Shown one piece after another: positions 28,870 through 38,983 of a stretch of DNA of 64,000 nt. Every line of letters begins with the position of its first letter. Positions within the stretch are counted from its first letter, which is position 1. The position numbers and the translations under genes were made by a program. The stretch spans positions 725,580 to 789,579 of the forward strand of contig JAHRFE010000028.1 of NCBI GenBank assembly GCA_019084245.1, in the 5' to 3' direction. Source of the DNA: Hoeflea sp. (GTDB lineage: Bacteria; Pseudomonadota; Alphaproteobacteria; Rhizobiales; Rhizobiaceae). Under the pieces are notes generated by a model. The model ran no database searches, was not told the origin of the DNA, and saw nothing but the letters and a program-made list of their open reading frames with translations.

Positions 28870-28885
28870 TTAATGCCGTATTAAC
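28870..28885 (+). promoter_or_regulatory. CtrA-type box upstream of ftsK
   Basis: TTAA-N7-TTAAC matches the full CtrA consensus and lies 70 bp before the ftsK start, where it could control a cell-division gene. Binding is inferred. Confidence 0.68.
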
Positions 28886-28954
28886 CCGGCACCGGTTAGG
28901 TTTCGTCGAGATGGGTTCGCCAGAGCCCGAAACCCGTTCGGATAAGTCGTCACC

Positions 28955-31591
28955 ATGCAGTCAGGCTCTTCTACACTTTCCCAAGGCGTTTCCCCGCGCA
29001 ACACCCTGCTTGGCGCATTGCTCAAGCGGCAGATCAGGTTTGTGATCGGTCTGGCGATGCTCGCGGGTCTGGCGCTGGCGATCGCGGCGCTGGCCACCTG
29101 GAACGTTGCTGATCCGAGCTTCTCCAACGCCAATGGCGCCGTTCCGCACAATGCGCTTGGGTTCAGCGGCGCGGCATTCGCGGATCTGGTGATGCAGTTC
29201 TTCGGGCTTGCGGGCATTATCGGTCTGCTGCCGGCGCTGTTCTGGGCGATCGGCCTGTTGCGCAATCACCCGGTCGACCGGATTTCCCGCAGGGGTGCCG
29301 CCTGGTTTGGCGGCGCCTGGCTGACGTCAGCCCTGTTCGGATTGATGCCCGCTTCGGAGAGCTGGCCCTTGCCCAACGGGCTTGGCGGCGTGCTCGGTGA
29401 CATGGCGCTGAAGATCCCGTCCGTGTTCACCGGCGGCTTTCCCTCGGGTCTGGTCGCGGTGATAGTCGGGCTGCTGCTGGCGCCTCTCGCAGGCTGGTTG
29501 CTCGCCTATGGCGCAGGACTGGCGCGCCGCGCACCGGTTGCGGCCACTGGTGACGCAGACATTGTTGAGGGCGACGATGACGAGGAGGCGTCAAGCGGAT
29601 CCCTGCTGCTCGGCGCGATCACTCACTCCTGGTACACTTTGCGTGGCCGGGTCCGCCGCTTGGCCGGTCTCGCCTCCTCTGCGAGACGGCGCGTCATGCC
29701 GGACGAACCGCTCGATCTCAACACCGAATATGATATCTCCGACGATCCCATGTTCGCCGCCCCGCGGCCCGGGACGTCTGAAAGGGTCGAGCCGGGCTTC
29801 GCGCCGGTTTCGAGGCAGAGGACCACGTCTCATGATGATGAGCCGCCTTTCGATCTCGACGACGAGGCTCTTCCCGATGGCGTACTCTCCGGCGATATCG
29901 ATGATGATGATCCGGCGGCGGACTGGCGTCCACAACCGGCCCCGTCCAGGGCGGCGGCTTCCGACCGCCCGGTTGGTGCCTCTCCCCGCATCGCAGCACC
30001 GGCCGAACGGCCGAAGCCCGGTGCCCGGGTGCAGCGCGATGCGCAAGGCTCCATGCTTGAGGCGCACGGCTTCTCGCTGCCATCGGTGCATCTGCTCACT
30101 GAGCCCCGCAACATGGCCAAGGATGCCTCGCTGTCGCCTGAGGCGCTTGAGCAGAATGCCCGCATGCTCGAGGGTGTGCTCGAGGATTTCGGTGTCAAGG
30201 GCGAGATCATTCATGTCCGCCCCGGACCGGTGGTGACGATGTACGAGCTTGAACCGGCGCCCGGCATCAAGTCCTCGCGCGTCATCGGGCTTGCCGATGA
30301 TATCGCCCGCTCGATGAGCGCCATTGCCGCCCGTGTGGCCGTCGTTCCCGGACGCAACGCCATCGGCATCGAGCTGCCCAACCAGAAACGCGAAACCGTC
30401 TATCTGCGCGAACTGATCGCCAGCCGCGACTTCGAGACCTCGAAGGCAAAACTTGGATTGGCTCTCGGCAAGACCATCGGCGGCGACCCGGTGATCGCCG
30501 ATCTTGCCAAGATGCCGCATCTGCTGGTCGCCGGAACCACCGGTTCGGGCAAGTCGGTGGCCATCAACACCATGATCCTGTCGATCCTGTACAAGATGGA
30601 TCCGTCGAAATGCCGGCTGATCATGATCGACCCGAAAATGCTGGAACTGTCGGTCTATGACGGCATCCCGCATCTGCTCACCCCCGTGGTCACCGATCCG
30701 AAGAAGGCGGTCGTGGCGCTCAAATGGACCGTCCGCGAGATGGAAGAGCGTTACAAGAAGATGTCGAAAATCGGCGTCCGCAACATCGACGGCTTCAATG
30801 CGCGGGTTGAACAGGCCGCCAGTTCGGGCGAGCCGATGACCCGCACCGTGCAGACCGGCTTTGACCGCCATACCGGCGAGGCAGTGTATGAGACCGAGGA
30901 ATTCGATCTCACGCCGCTGCCCTACATCATCGTGCTGATTGACGAGATGGCCGATCTGATGATGGTGGCCGGCAAGGACATCGAGGGCGCGGTGCAGCGG
31001 CTGGCGCAGATGGCGCGCGCGGCGGGCATCCATGTCATCATGGCCACCCAGCGTCCCTCCGTCGACGTCATCACCGGCACGATCAAGGCCAACTTCCCGA
31101 CCCGCATCTCCTTCCAGGTCACATCCAAGATCGATTCGCGCACGATCCTGGGCGAACAGGGCGGCGAGCAGCTTCTGGGCATGGGCGACATGCTGTTCAT
31201 GGCCGGCGGCGGCCGCATCCAGCGCGTGCACGGGCCATTTGTGTCGGACAAGGAAGTCGAGGATATCGTCGCCCATCTCAAGACCCAGGGCGTGCCCGAA
31301 TATCTCGAAGCGATCACCGAGGATGATGACGAGGGCGATGGCGGCGGAGGCGGACCTGCGGGCACCTCCAATCTCGCCGACTCCGAAGATCCCTACGACC
31401 AGGCGGTGGCCATCGTGCTGCGCGACGGCAAGGCGTCGACCTCCTATATCCAGCGGAGGCTCGGCATCGGCTACAATCGCGCCGCTTCGCTGATCGAGCG
31501 GATGGAAAACGAGGGCATCATCAGCGCCGCCAACCATGCCGGCAAGCGGGAAATCCTTGTGCCGACGGAAGACGATATCGATCCGCGGTAA
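28955..31591 (+). CDS. ftsK: DNA translocase FtsK
   Basis: The 878-residue septal protein pumps DNA to clear chromosome dimers at division. There are about four membrane helices in residues 20-190, an acidic disordered linker to about 380, then the RecA-like motor with the Walker A motif GTTGSGKS near residue 528 and Walker [10 protein letters not shown] near 660. The C-terminal gamma winged helix (last 70 residues, [18 protein letters not shown]) binds KOPS. A CtrA-type box lies 70 bp upstream. The linker is shorter than in E. coli. Confidence 0.97.
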   Translation: MQSGSSTLSQGVSPRNTLLGALLKRQIRFVIGLAMLAGLALAIAALATWNVADPSFSNANGAVPHNALGFSGAAFADLVMQFFGLAGIIGLLPALFWAIGLLRNHPVDRISRRGAAWFGGAWLTSALFGLMPASESWPLPNGLGGVLGDMALKIPSVFTGGFPSGLVAVIVGLLLAPLAGWLLAYGAGLARRAPVAATGDADIVEGDDDEEASSGSLLLGAITHSWYTLRGRVRRLAGLASSARRRVMPDEPLDLNTEYDISDDPMFAAPRPGTSERVEPGFAPVSRQRTTSHDDEPPFDLDDEALPDGVLSGDIDDDDPAADWRPQPAPSRAAASDRPVGASPRIAAPAERPKPGARVQRDAQGSMLEAHGFSLPSVHLLTEPRNMAKDASLSPEALEQNARMLEGVLEDFGVKGEIIHVRPGPVVTMYELEPAPGIKSSRVIGLADDIARSMSAIAARVAVVPGRNAIGIELPNQKRETVYLRELIASRDFETSKAKLGLALGKTIGGDPVIADLAKMPHLLVAGTTGSGKSVAINTMILSILYKMDPSKCRLIMIDPKMLELSVYDGIPHLLTPVVTDPKKAVVALKWTVREMEERYKKMSKIGVRNIDGFNARVEQAASSGEPMTRTVQTGFDRHTGEAVYETEEFDLTPLPYIIVLIDEMADLMMVAGKDIEGAVQRLAQMARAAGIHVIMATQRPSVDVITGTIKANFPTRISFQVTSKIDSRTILGEQGGEQLLGMGDMLFMAGGGRIQRVHGPFVSDKEVEDIVAHLKTQGVPEYLEAITEDDDEGDGGGGGPAGTSNLADSEDPYDQAVAIVLRDGKASTSYIQRRLGIGYNRAASLIERMENEGIISAANHAGKREILVPTEDDIDPR

Positions 31592-31675
31592 CAGCAACAG
31601 ACCCGGGAGGGTGCACGTCACACTGGCGCCGCAGTCTTGAGCGACACGGAAGACTGAAACGAAATGGAGACAGAG

Positions 31676-32356
31676 ATGTCGAAACACACCAGTTCCAGCG
31701 CGGTCAACAAGCATGATCCGGCTCGCAGGGCGCTCCTGGGCGCAGGTTTGGGCTTGGGCTTGTCGCTAATGGCAGTCGCCGCCGGACTCCTGGCCTTTCC
31801 GGGCGCCGCGCGCGCGCAGGATGCGGCGCAGAAGCTTGCCGACCACTTCTCCTCCGTCAAGACCATGACCGGCGAGTTCATTCAGTTTGGGCCCAATGGC
31901 GAACAGACCGGCGGCAAGTTCTTCATCGATCGCCCCGGCAAGCTGCGCTTCAACTACGAAGCGCCGTCGGCTGTCCGGGTCATCGCCGACGGCAAGGCCG
32001 TCGTCATTGGCAATCGCAAATTGAGAACCTGGGATCTTTATCCGCTCGACAAGACGCCGCTCAAGCTCTTGTTGTCAGAACGGATCGACCTGTCAGGCGA
32101 CACGGTCAAGTCGGTGACGGAAGATCCCGATCTGACGACGATCGTTCTGGGCAACAAGTCGATATTCGGTGATTCCACCATCAGCCTGATGTTTGATCCG
32201 AAAAGCTTCGAGCTCAAGCAATGGACCATCCGCGATGCGCAGGGCAAGGACACTTCGGTGATGATCTACAACGTTCAGACCGGTGTCAGGTTCGCCGACA
32301 ATGTCTTTGAGGTGCCTTACGCCGAGGTGCACAAGCAGCCGCGCAACGGCGGCTGA
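31676..32356 (+). CDS. lolA: LolA-like outer-membrane lipoprotein carrier
   Basis: The 226-residue periplasmic protein has a twin-arginine-containing leader (DPARRALLGAGLGLGLSL) that suggests Tat or Sec export, and the LolA fold: HFSSVKTMTGEFIQFGPNGE, GKFFIDRPGKLRFNYE and a C-terminal hydrophobic strand. It would carry lipoproteins from LolCDE to the outer membrane. ATG 31676 follows GGAGACAG; an in-frame ATG lies four codons upstream. It sits directly after ftsK, a common order in bacteria. Confidence 0.9.
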   Translation: MSKHTSSSAVNKHDPARRALLGAGLGLGLSLMAVAAGLLAFPGAARAQDAAQKLADHFSSVKTMTGEFIQFGPNGEQTGGKFFIDRPGKLRFNYEAPSAVRVIADGKAVVIGNRKLRTWDLYPLDKTPLKLLLSERIDLSGDTVKSVTEDPDLTTIVLGNKSIFGDSTISLMFDPKSFELKQWTIRDAQGKDTSVMIYNVQTGVRFADNVFEVPYAEVHKQPRNGG

Positions 32357-32492
32357 CCGCCGATCTCAGCAAGCCGCGAACCCCTCTACCGGCTTCCGTG
32401 CACGGCCAATTGAATGTGCAAAGGCTGGTTTAGCGCTTTGAAATGATCCCTGCAGGTTATAGGTCAGATGCATTCACTTGACCGCGACCTGC

Positions 32493-33320
32493 ATGAGGCG
32501 ATCTGATTTGGCGTTTTCCGTTACCACCTGGAACATCAATTCCGTGCGGCTGAGACTGCCGCTGGCGCAGCACTTTCTCAAGACCGCCCAGCCTGACGTG
32601 CTGTGCCTGCAGGAAACAAAGTGCCCCAATGACGCATTCCCGAGTGCGGCGTTCCGCAAGCTTGGCTATGAGCATATCGCGATCCACGGGCAGAAGGGTT
32701 ATCACGGCGTCGCCATCATCTCGCGGCTCAAGCTGTCGGATGATCGCCGCCAGACCTATTGCGAGGTCGACCACACCCGCAACATCTCGGCCATCGTTGA
32801 CGTCCCAGGCGGCCGCCGGATCCGCATCCACAATTTCTATGTGCCGGCGGGCGGCGACGAGCCCGACCGGGCGATCAATCCGAAATTCGGCCACAAGCTC
32901 GATTTCATCGAGGAGATGAAATGCCTCCATGCCGAGGCCGAGCAGACCGATGGCATCTCCTCCATCCTGGTCGGCGATCTCAACATTGCACCGCTCGAGA
33001 CCGATGTTTGGTCGCACAAGCAGCTTCTGAAAGTGGTCAGCCACACGCCGGTGGAAACCGAAAACCTGGTGGCGATGCAACAGGCCGGCGCCTGGGTCGA
33101 TCTGATCCGCGCCCATATCCCGCCGGAAGAAAAGATCTTCACCTGGTGGAGCTACCGCGCGAAGGACTGGGATGCCGCCGATCGCGGACGGCGGCTCGAC
33201 CATGTCTGGTCGTCGGCGGATCTGCTTCCCAGCCTGTCGCGAATTGATGTGTTGCGGGAAGCCCGTGGTTGGGATCGCCCGTCGGACCACGTTCCGGTCA
33301 CCGCGCATTTCAATTTCTGA
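32493..33320 (+). CDS. xth: Exodeoxyribonuclease III
   Basis: The 275-residue AP endonuclease/3'-5' exonuclease of the ExoIII family acts in base-excision repair. Metal and catalytic residues are in TTWNINSV, LCLQETKCP, GDLNIAP and the final SDHVPV. ATG 32493 is used, but the TTG at 32508, preceded by GAGGCGATCTG, would give the usual short start of homologues. Length is typical. Confidence 0.94.
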   Translation: MRRSDLAFSVTTWNINSVRLRLPLAQHFLKTAQPDVLCLQETKCPNDAFPSAAFRKLGYEHIAIHGQKGYHGVAIISRLKLSDDRRQTYCEVDHTRNISAIVDVPGGRRIRIHNFYVPAGGDEPDRAINPKFGHKLDFIEEMKCLHAEAEQTDGISSILVGDLNIAPLETDVWSHKQLLKVVSHTPVETENLVAMQQAGAWVDLIRAHIPPEEKIFTWWSYRAKDWDAADRGRRLDHVWSSADLLPSLSRIDVLREARGWDRPSDHVPVTAHFNF

Positions 33321-33387
33321 TGCATACCGCGCAAAACTGTACGGCGGTTTGCGACAACGACATGCAAAACCAGGAAATATGAACCGA

Positions 33388-33846
33388 TCAGCCGGCGAAG
33401 CGCCCGGCGACCTTGCCGAGGCCGGCATTGAGCGCCGCCAGATTGTCACTGATGCGCTGCCTGACGATGCCGGCAATGTCGGGATATTCCTCCAGCATGC
33501 GACGGAACAGCGGCCGGTTGATACGAATCACTTCGGCGTTGTCCGGCGCAATCGCCGTCATGGACCGGTCGACCGCGGTGACCATCGCCAGTTCACCCAG
33601 AAGCGCGCCGCGCTCGGCCATTCCGAGTACTGTCGTCTGGCCGTCGCGGTTCTTGCGGGTCAGCTCGAACCGGCCGTCGGCGACGACAAAGGCGCAGTCG
33701 GCCGGCGTGCCCTCACGAAACAGCACCTGGCCGGGCTGCATCTTGCGTCGTTCGGCGCCAAAGGCGATCAGCCGCAGCTTGTCTTCACCGATGTCCCGGA
33801 ACAGGGAAACGGTGGAGAGCAGGGCTATGTCGTCATTCAGCGCCAC
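33388..33846 (-). CDS. Cyclic nucleotide-binding domain protein
   Basis: The 152-residue protein is one cNMP-binding domain with little else: SLFRDIGEDKLRLIAFG, then LFREGTPADCAFVVADGRF and GALLGELAMV of the phosphate-binding cassette, where the usual FGE is LGE. No DNA-binding domain is visible, so it is not a CRP regulator. It lies 32 bp after an OmpR-type regulator gene in the same direction and may work with it. Confidence 0.9.
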   Translation of the reverse strand: MALNDDIALLSTVSLFRDIGEDKLRLIAFGAERRKMQPGQVLFREGTPADCAFVVADGRFELTRKNRDGQTTVLGMAERGALLGELAMVTAVDRSMTAIAPDNAEVIRINRPLFRRMLEEYPDIAGIVRQRISDNLAALNAGLGKVAGRFAG

Positions 33847-33878
33847 GGGCGTATTCCTTGAAGGACAGGGGTGAAGGC

Positions 33879-34562
33879 CTACGGGATGATCTTGTAGCCG
33901 CCGCTTTCGGTGACCAGGATCTCGGCATTGGACGGATCGGCCTCGATCTTCTGGCGCAGACGGTAGACATGGGTTTCGAGCGTATGAGTGGTGACGCCCG
34001 AGTTGTAGCCCCAGACCTCTTCCAGCAGGACATCGCGGGTCACGACCTTCTGGTCGGCCCGGTAGAGATAGCGGATGATCGCGGCTTCCTTTTCGGTCAA
34101 CCGGATCTTGCCGCCCTTGTCGTCGAGAAGAAGTTTCTGGCTCGGCTTGAAGGTGTAGGGACCGACAGTAAACGTGGCATCCTCGCTCTGTTCATGCTGG
34201 CGCAATTGCGCGCGGATGCGCGCGAGCAGCACGGCGAAGCGGAACGGCTTGGTGACGTAGTCATTGGCGCCTGCCTCCAGCCCCAGGATCGTGTCCGAAT
34301 CGGTGTCGTGGCCGGTGAGCATGATGATCGGCGACTTGAAGCCGCCCTTGCGCAACAGCTTGACCGCCTCGCGCCCGTCCATGTCGGGAAGGCCCACATC
34401 CATGATCAGCAGGTCGATATGCTCGGCGCGTGCCGCCTGCACGCCCTTGGTCGCGGAGGATTGCTGCGATATCGCGAATTCCTCATACAGAGACAGCTGC
34501 TCGACGAGCGTTTCCCTCAAATCATCATCATCATCCACCAGCAGGATCGAACGAGCGGTCAT
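33879..34562 (-). CDS. OmpR/PhoB-family response regulator (possibly CenR/OtpR-like)
   Basis: The 227-residue protein has a receiver domain (1-120) with acidic pocket LLVDDDDDLRE, phospho-acceptor Asp55 in IMDVGLPDMDG and Lys105 in VTKPF, then a Trans_reg_C winged helix (140-227). Text such as LEAGANDYVTKPFRFAVLL is shared, from memory, with the essential envelope regulator CenR of alphaproteobacteria (OtpR in Brucella); this link is tentative. No histidine kinase is next to it. It precedes the cNMP-binding gene. Confidence 0.92.
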   Translation of the reverse strand: MTARSILLVDDDDDLRETLVEQLSLYEEFAISQQSSATKGVQAARAEHIDLLIMDVGLPDMDGREAVKLLRKGGFKSPIIMLTGHDTDSDTILGLEAGANDYVTKPFRFAVLLARIRAQLRQHEQSEDATFTVGPYTFKPSQKLLLDDKGGKIRLTEKEAAIIRYLYRADQKVVTRDVLLEEVWGYNSGVTTHTLETHVYRLRQKIEADPSNAEILVTESGGYKIIP

Positions 34563-34706
34563 TGCGGCACTTCCTCTTCATTCCGACGCGGGCGCCGGTT
34601 CAGGCCGACGCTCCGGATGTGTCAAATGACTATTATGTCCCTGTTTAGGCACTTTCGAGGCGGCGGCAAAGTGTTAAATAAATGAGTCGGGTCACGGCTG
34701 GAGCAC

Positions 34707-35288
34707 TTGATCGTGAGGTTTTTGTTACAGAAGCGGCCGATTGCCGCCAGGTCGCCGCGGCCAGGGTCGGCGACACGCCCGATCATGGTGCGAAAAAAGC
34801 CGGGCGACGGGCTCAAGGCGCTGGTCCGTTGTGGGCCACTGGTCCTTCCCGCAGCCCTCGGCCGGGGCGGGATTTCGAGCTTCAAGCGCGAGGGCGACGG
34901 CTGCACGCCGCGCGGTTCGATGGCGGTGCGGGGCGGATTCCGCCGCGGCGGGATGCTGACCCCGGACCGCGCCGGCATTCCGCTGTTCCGGATCGGCGTC
35001 AGGGACGGCTGGTGTGACGCGCCCCGGCATGGCGCCTATAACCGGCCTGTCCGGCTGCCGTTTCCAGCCAGCCATGAAACGCTTGTCCGCGATGATGCGC
35101 TTTATGATTTCGGCTTCGTTCTCGACTGGAACATCGGCTCCCGGCGGCGCGGCGCGGGCAGCGCCATCTTCCTGCACGTGGCGCGGCCCGGCTATACGCC
35201 CACCGAGGGCTGCATCGCGCTCAAGCGGCGCGATCTGCTGCGATTGATGCCGTTCCTGCGGCGCGGAACAATCTTTCGGGTTGGCTAA
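34707..35288 (+). CDS. L,D-transpeptidase (YkuD) family protein
   Basis: The 193-residue protein contains a YkuD catalytic core, with His and the nucleophile Cys in HVARPGYTPTEGCIAL near residue 175. No signal peptide is visible, which is usual for the short rhizobial members. It would form 3-3 peptidoglycan cross-links or attach proteins. The start is uncertain: TTG 34707 is used, and GTG 34713 is also in frame. It is divergent from the regulator gene. Confidence 0.85.
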   Translation: MIVRFLLQKRPIAARSPRPGSATRPIMVRKKPGDGLKALVRCGPLVLPAALGRGGISSFKREGDGCTPRGSMAVRGGFRRGGMLTPDRAGIPLFRIGVRDGWCDAPRHGAYNRPVRLPFPASHETLVRDDALYDFGFVLDWNIGSRRRGAGSAIFLHVARPGYTPTEGCIALKRRDLLRLMPFLRRGTIFRVG

Positions 35289-35344
35289 ACTCCGAAGTTC
35301 CGGTTTTTCTGCGGCAGCAAAGTCAAGCGCGATCTGACGAGGGA

Positions 35345-35992
35345 TCAGCCGGTCACCCGCCACACCGACGTGCGCTTGATCTCGCTGTCTTCCAGCGCGC
35401 GGGTCACCGGCACCATGTAGGTGGCGAGAAGCTGCATGCCCTGCTTCGGGCAATAGGCCCGGCCGGGATCGCCCACAAGCACCGCCGCGCCGCGCCGCGC
35501 GAGCGTCGTGAGCCACGGCCAGACTTGATCGGCCATGGTGCGGTCATAGAAAACGTCGCCCGCCAGCACGACGTCCCATCCCTCGTCCGATCCGATCAGG
35601 TCGGTTTCACGAAAAGCGAACGCCACGCCGTTCTCCGCCGCATTGAGCCGAGCGGCGGTCGCAGCCCAGGGGTCGATGTCGGCGGCCGTGACCTGGGCTG
35701 CACCCGCGAGGCTGGCGGCGATCGCCACCAGTCCGGATCCTGAGGCAAAGTCGAGCACCGTCTTCCCCGCCACGAGATCCGGATTGTCGATCAGATGCCG
35801 CGCCAGCCCCTGGCCGCCAGCCCAGGCAAAGGCCCAGAAAGGCGGCGGCAGGCCGAGCGCGTCCAGATCTTCCTCGGTCTTGAGCCACAATTCATGTGCT
35901 TCGTCGGCGAGATGAAGCTGGATCTCCGGCACATGCGGCGGCGCGCTGAGCGCGGTGTTGGCGCGGATGAAGCTTTCCGGATCGGTTTTCAT
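35345..35992 (-). CDS. Class I SAM-dependent methyltransferase, probably EtfB lysine methyltransferase
   Basis: The 215-residue methyltransferase has the SAM loop VLDFASGSGLVAIAA near residue 80 and AADIDPWAATAARLNA near residue 103. The whole sequence fits the METTL20-like group that methylates the beta subunit of electron transfer flavoprotein, known from Agrobacterium and mitochondria. It has PPFWAFAWAGGQGLAR near residue 50, as in that group. It follows the EVE-domain gene in the same direction. Confidence 0.85.
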   Translation of the reverse strand: MKTDPESFIRANTALSAPPHVPEIQLHLADEAHELWLKTEEDLDALGLPPPFWAFAWAGGQGLARHLIDNPDLVAGKTVLDFASGSGLVAIAASLAGAAQVTAADIDPWAATAARLNAAENGVAFAFRETDLIGSDEGWDVVLAGDVFYDRTMADQVWPWLTTLARRGAAVLVGDPGRAYCPKQGMQLLATYMVPVTRALEDSEIKRTSVWRVTG

Positions 35993-36014
35993 CCGTCAGC
36001 CCCTGTCGCCCTCG

Positions 36015-36452
36015 TCACTCCGGCGAGCGCGGCGGATTGTCGAGATCGCCCATCCGGCAGACCTCGAGGTATTCGGCTTCGGTCACCGGCTGCACCGAGA
36101 GCCGCATCGAGGTGACCAGGCTCATCTCGCTGAGCTTCGGATTGGCCTTGACGTCCTTGAGCGTCACCGGCTTGGGCATGTCGCAGACGGCGCGGATGTC
36201 GACGCATTCCCAGCGCGGGTCGTCGATGGTGGTGTCGGGATGGATGAGCCCGCAGACCTCGACGATGCCGACAACCTCAAGGCCCTCATTGGAATGGTAG
36301 AAGAAGCCCTTGTCGCCCAGTTTCATGGCGCGCATGTTGTTGCGGGCCTGGTAGTTGCGGATGCCGTCCCATTGTTCGCCAACGTCACCCTTGGCCTTCT
36401 GCATCTCCCAGGACCATTTGAACGGCTCGGACTTGAACAACCAATAGGCCAT
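36015..36452 (-). CDS. EVE domain protein
   Basis: The 145-residue protein is a complete EVE (PUA-like) domain: AYWLFKSEPFKWSW, WDGIRNYQARNNMRAM and GFFYHSN are its signatures. EVE domains bind modified bases in RNA or DNA. The start ATG 36452 lies directly after the YciI stop, so the two are one transcript. Its stop is 22 bp before the methyltransferase start. Confidence 0.93.
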   Translation of the reverse strand: MAYWLFKSEPFKWSWEMQKAKGDVGEQWDGIRNYQARNNMRAMKLGDKGFFYHSNEGLEVVGIVEVCGLIHPDTTIDDPRWECVDIRAVCDMPKPVTLKDVKANPKLSEMSLVTSMRLSVQPVTEAEYLEVCRMGDLDNPPRSPE

Positions 36453-36453
36453 C

Positions 36454-36747
36454 TTACGCCTCCGGCTTTCCGAAGGTCCAGTTGAAGGCGCGAATCTCCG
36501 TCGTGGCGAACAAGCCGGCGAGCGCATAGGGATCGCCCGCCGCAACGGCCTCGGCTTCCGCCTTGTCGGCGGTTGAGACGACCAGCAGGCTGCCGATCGG
36601 CTTTTCATCATCGCCCAGCAGGGGGCCCGCCATCTTGAGCACGCCTTTGGCTTCGAGGCCTTTGAGATACTCGACATGAGGCGGCCGGGTGGCCATCCGC
36701 AGGTCGAGCGAGCCGGGCTTGTCCTTGCACATCAGGGCGTAAAACAT
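36454..36747 (-). CDS. YciI-family protein
   Basis: The 97-residue protein matches the YciI/DUF1330-type ferredoxin-like fold: FYALMCKDKPGSL at the N-terminus, RPPHVEYLKGLEAKG with the conserved His, and GDPYALAGLF. Function is unknown in general; some relatives act in degradation pathways. It stands between tsaD and the EVE gene. In other rhizobia gpsA often lies here, and I see none. Confidence 0.9.
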   Translation of the reverse strand: MFYALMCKDKPGSLDLRMATRPPHVEYLKGLEAKGVLKMAGPLLGDDEKPIGSLLVVSTADKAEAEAVAAGDPYALAGLFATTEIRAFNWTFGKPEA

Positions 36748-36851
36748 GACATCTCCATCTTGAGGTTTGGTCCGGGCAATGCCCGGCGGAATGGGTGGAC
36801 AAGTCTATGCCTTGCCGGCCAGCCGGTTTCAATCCTCGATTGGCTGATTGC

Positions 36852-37961
36852 TCAGGCCTTGGCGCCGCGCTTGCCATGGCCGATCAGGGCGGTTGCGGTC
36901 TGATCCAGCGGCCAGCGCGACCGCGGCGCCAGATCGAGCGCGTCAAACGGCATTCCGGCGGCCATCCGTTCGGCCCCGGCCCAGGCGATCATCGCGGCGT
37001 TGTCGGTGCACAGGTTGAGCGGCGGGGCGATGAACCGGAACCCGGCACTGGCGGCGCGATGTTCAAGCGTCGTCCGGATTGCGGTGTTGGCGGCCACGCC
37101 GCCGGCCACGACGAGCGCGGGCCGCGCCTCCGTCCCAAAGCGAGCCGAAAAGCGCTCAAGCGCCATGGAAATCCGGTCATCCAGGCTCGCGGTGACCGAG
37201 ACCTGGAACGCCAGGCACAGATCGGCGATGGCCTGCTGTGACAAGGGGGCCTCGGCCTCCGCCATCTGCCTGACGGCGGTCTTCAGTCCCGAGAAGGAAA
37301 AATCAAGCCGCGGGTCCCTGCGCATCGGCACCGGCAGGCGAAACCGCCCGGGCGTGCCGGCAAGGGCGGCCTGCTCCACCATCGGGCCGCCGGGATAACC
37401 CAGCCCCAGCAGCTTGGCGGTCTTGTCGAAGGCCTCGCCCAGCGCGTCATCGATGGTCGTGCCCCAGCGCTCGTAGTCGCCCACGCCCTTGACCAGCACG
37501 ATCTGGGTGTGGCCGCCCGACACCAGAAGCAGCAGATAGGGAAAGGCCACTTTGTCGGTCAGCCGCGCCGTCAGCGCGTGGCCCTCGAGATGATTGATGC
37601 CCATGAACGGCTTGGCCATGGCCATGGCGATGGCCTTGCCGGTCATCAGCCCCACCATCAGCCCGCCGATCAGTCCGGGTCCGGAGGTAACTGCGATGGC
37701 ATCGATCTCATTGAGCGGCACATCGCTGTCTTCCAGCGCCTGAATGACGAGCCGGTCGAGCGTCGAGACATGGGAGCGGGCGGCGAGCTCCGGCACCACG
37801 CCGCCAAAGGCTGCATGCAGGTCGAGCTGGGTCAGCACCACATCGGACAGGATTGTCCCGACCCCATCCGGTGCGCGATGCACCACGGCTGCGGCGGTCT
37901 CGTCGCAGCTGGTCTCGATGCCCAGAATCCTCAATCCGCCGCTGTCCATGCCCACGCCCAT
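36852..37961 (-). CDS. tsaD: tRNA N6-adenosine threonylcarbamoyltransferase
   Basis: The 369-residue ASKHA ATPase transfers the threonylcarbamoyl group to A37 of ANN-decoding tRNAs with TsaB and TsaE. Metal ligands are in [10 protein letters not shown] (two His), and [11 protein letters not shown] and [19 protein letters not shown] are family signatures. ATG 37961 is used; ATG 37949 ([14 protein letters not shown]) is the other choice. It is divergent from hemC, with a 92-bp shared promoter region, a conserved rhizobial order. Confidence 0.97.
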   Translation of the reverse strand: MGVGMDSGGLRILGIETSCDETAAAVVHRAPDGVGTILSDVVLTQLDLHAAFGGVVPELAARSHVSTLDRLVIQALEDSDVPLNEIDAIAVTSGPGLIGGLMVGLMTGKAIAMAMAKPFMGINHLEGHALTARLTDKVAFPYLLLLVSGGHTQIVLVKGVGDYERWGTTIDDALGEAFDKTAKLLGLGYPGGPMVEQAALAGTPGRFRLPVPMRRDPRLDFSFSGLKTAVRQMAEAEAPLSQQAIADLCLAFQVSVTASLDDRISMALERFSARFGTEARPALVVAGGVAANTAIRTTLEHRAASAGFRFIAPPLNLCTDNAAMIAWAGAERMAAGMPFDALDLAPRSRWPLDQTATALIGHGKRGAKA

Positions 37962-38053
37962 GATTGTCTCTTGATGTCGCGCGGCCTGATGTTGCGCTTG
38001 GATGATGATCCCGGTACCTGTTTGTCGGTAACAACGGAACGGATGTCTTGCAA

Positions 38054-38977
38054 ATGAAACCTTACCGCATCGGAACGCGAGGCAGTCCGCTGGCGCTCGC
38101 GCAGGCCCATGAAACACGGTCGCGGCTGATGGCGGCGCACGGACTGCCCGAGGACGCGTTCGAAATCGTGGTGCTGTCGAGCAAGGGCGACCGGATCACC
38201 GATCGACCACTGTCCGAAATCGGCGGCAAGGGGCTTTTCACCGAAGAACTCGAAGAACAGCTTTCCGACGGACGGCTCGACCTGGCGGTGCATTCGTCCA
38301 AGGACATGGCGACGAAGCTTCCCGAAGGCCTTGGGATCGTCGCCTATCTCGAGCGCGAGGATCCGCGCGACGCCTTCATCAGCCCTGCCGCGCCGCGGCT
38401 CGCCGATCTGCCGCAAAACGCAATTGTCGGCTCTTCCTCGCTCAGGCGCCAGGCGCTGATTCGGCGGCTCCGGCCGGACATTTCCGTGATCATGTTCCGT
38501 GGCCTGGTCGACACACGGCTGCGCAAGCTCGCCGACGGCGAAGCCCACGCCACGCTTCTCGCCTATGCCGGGCTGAAGCGCCTGGGCAAGACCGAGGTTG
38601 TGACGGAACTGCTGGATCCCGAGAGCTTCCCGCCCGCGCCCGGCCAGGGCGCCATCTGCATCGAGGCGCGGCTCGGCGACGAGCGGATCGCAGAGCTTCT
38701 GGCGCCGATCGATCATGCGCAAACCCATGCGGCGTTGCTGTGTGAGCGGGCGTTCCTTGGGTCGCTTGACGGCTCCTGCCGGACGCCCATTGCCGGGCAT
38801 GCAACGCTGTCTGGCGACCAGATCTCGTTTTTCGGCATGATCCTGACCCCGGACGGAACGGTGTCGCACGAGGTGCGCATGACAGGTGCGGCAAGCGATG
38901 CCTCTGCGCTTGGGGCCGCAGCCGGCGCCGAGGCGCGGGGACAGGCGGGGCCGGGCTTCTTCGACAGCTGGACCTGA
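38054..38977 (+). CDS. hemC: Porphobilinogen deaminase (hydroxymethylbilane synthase)
   Basis: The 307-residue enzyme joins four porphobilinogens to hydroxymethylbilane in haem synthesis. Cys242 in GSCRTPIAG carries the dipyrromethane cofactor, and [14 protein letters not shown] and [10 protein letters not shown] (catalytic Asp84) are intact. The segment FRGLVDTRL has Leu151 where many families have Asn; this may be a rhizobial variation. ATG 38054 is preferred over TTG 38048. hemD follows after 6 bp. Confidence 0.97.
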   Translation: MKPYRIGTRGSPLALAQAHETRSRLMAAHGLPEDAFEIVVLSSKGDRITDRPLSEIGGKGLFTEELEEQLSDGRLDLAVHSSKDMATKLPEGLGIVAYLEREDPRDAFISPAAPRLADLPQNAIVGSSSLRRQALIRRLRPDISVIMFRGLVDTRLRKLADGEAHATLLAYAGLKRLGKTEVVTELLDPESFPPAPGQGAICIEARLGDERIAELLAPIDHAQTHAALLCERAFLGSLDGSCRTPIAGHATLSGDQISFFGMILTPDGTVSHEVRMTGAASDASALGAAAGAEARGQAGPGFFDSWT

Positions 38978-38983
38978 CGCCAG

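Noticed and set aside
29591-31714. A 707-codon open frame on the minus strand opposite ftsK
   Set aside because: An antisense shadow of ftsK with low-complexity His/Asp/Gly content and no ribosome site or domain.
38500-38515. Asn to Leu in the FRGNVDTR-like loop of HemC as a sign of inactivation
   Set aside because: The cofactor Cys, catalytic Asp and Arg residues are intact, the haem operon is complete, and the change is probably common in rhizobia.
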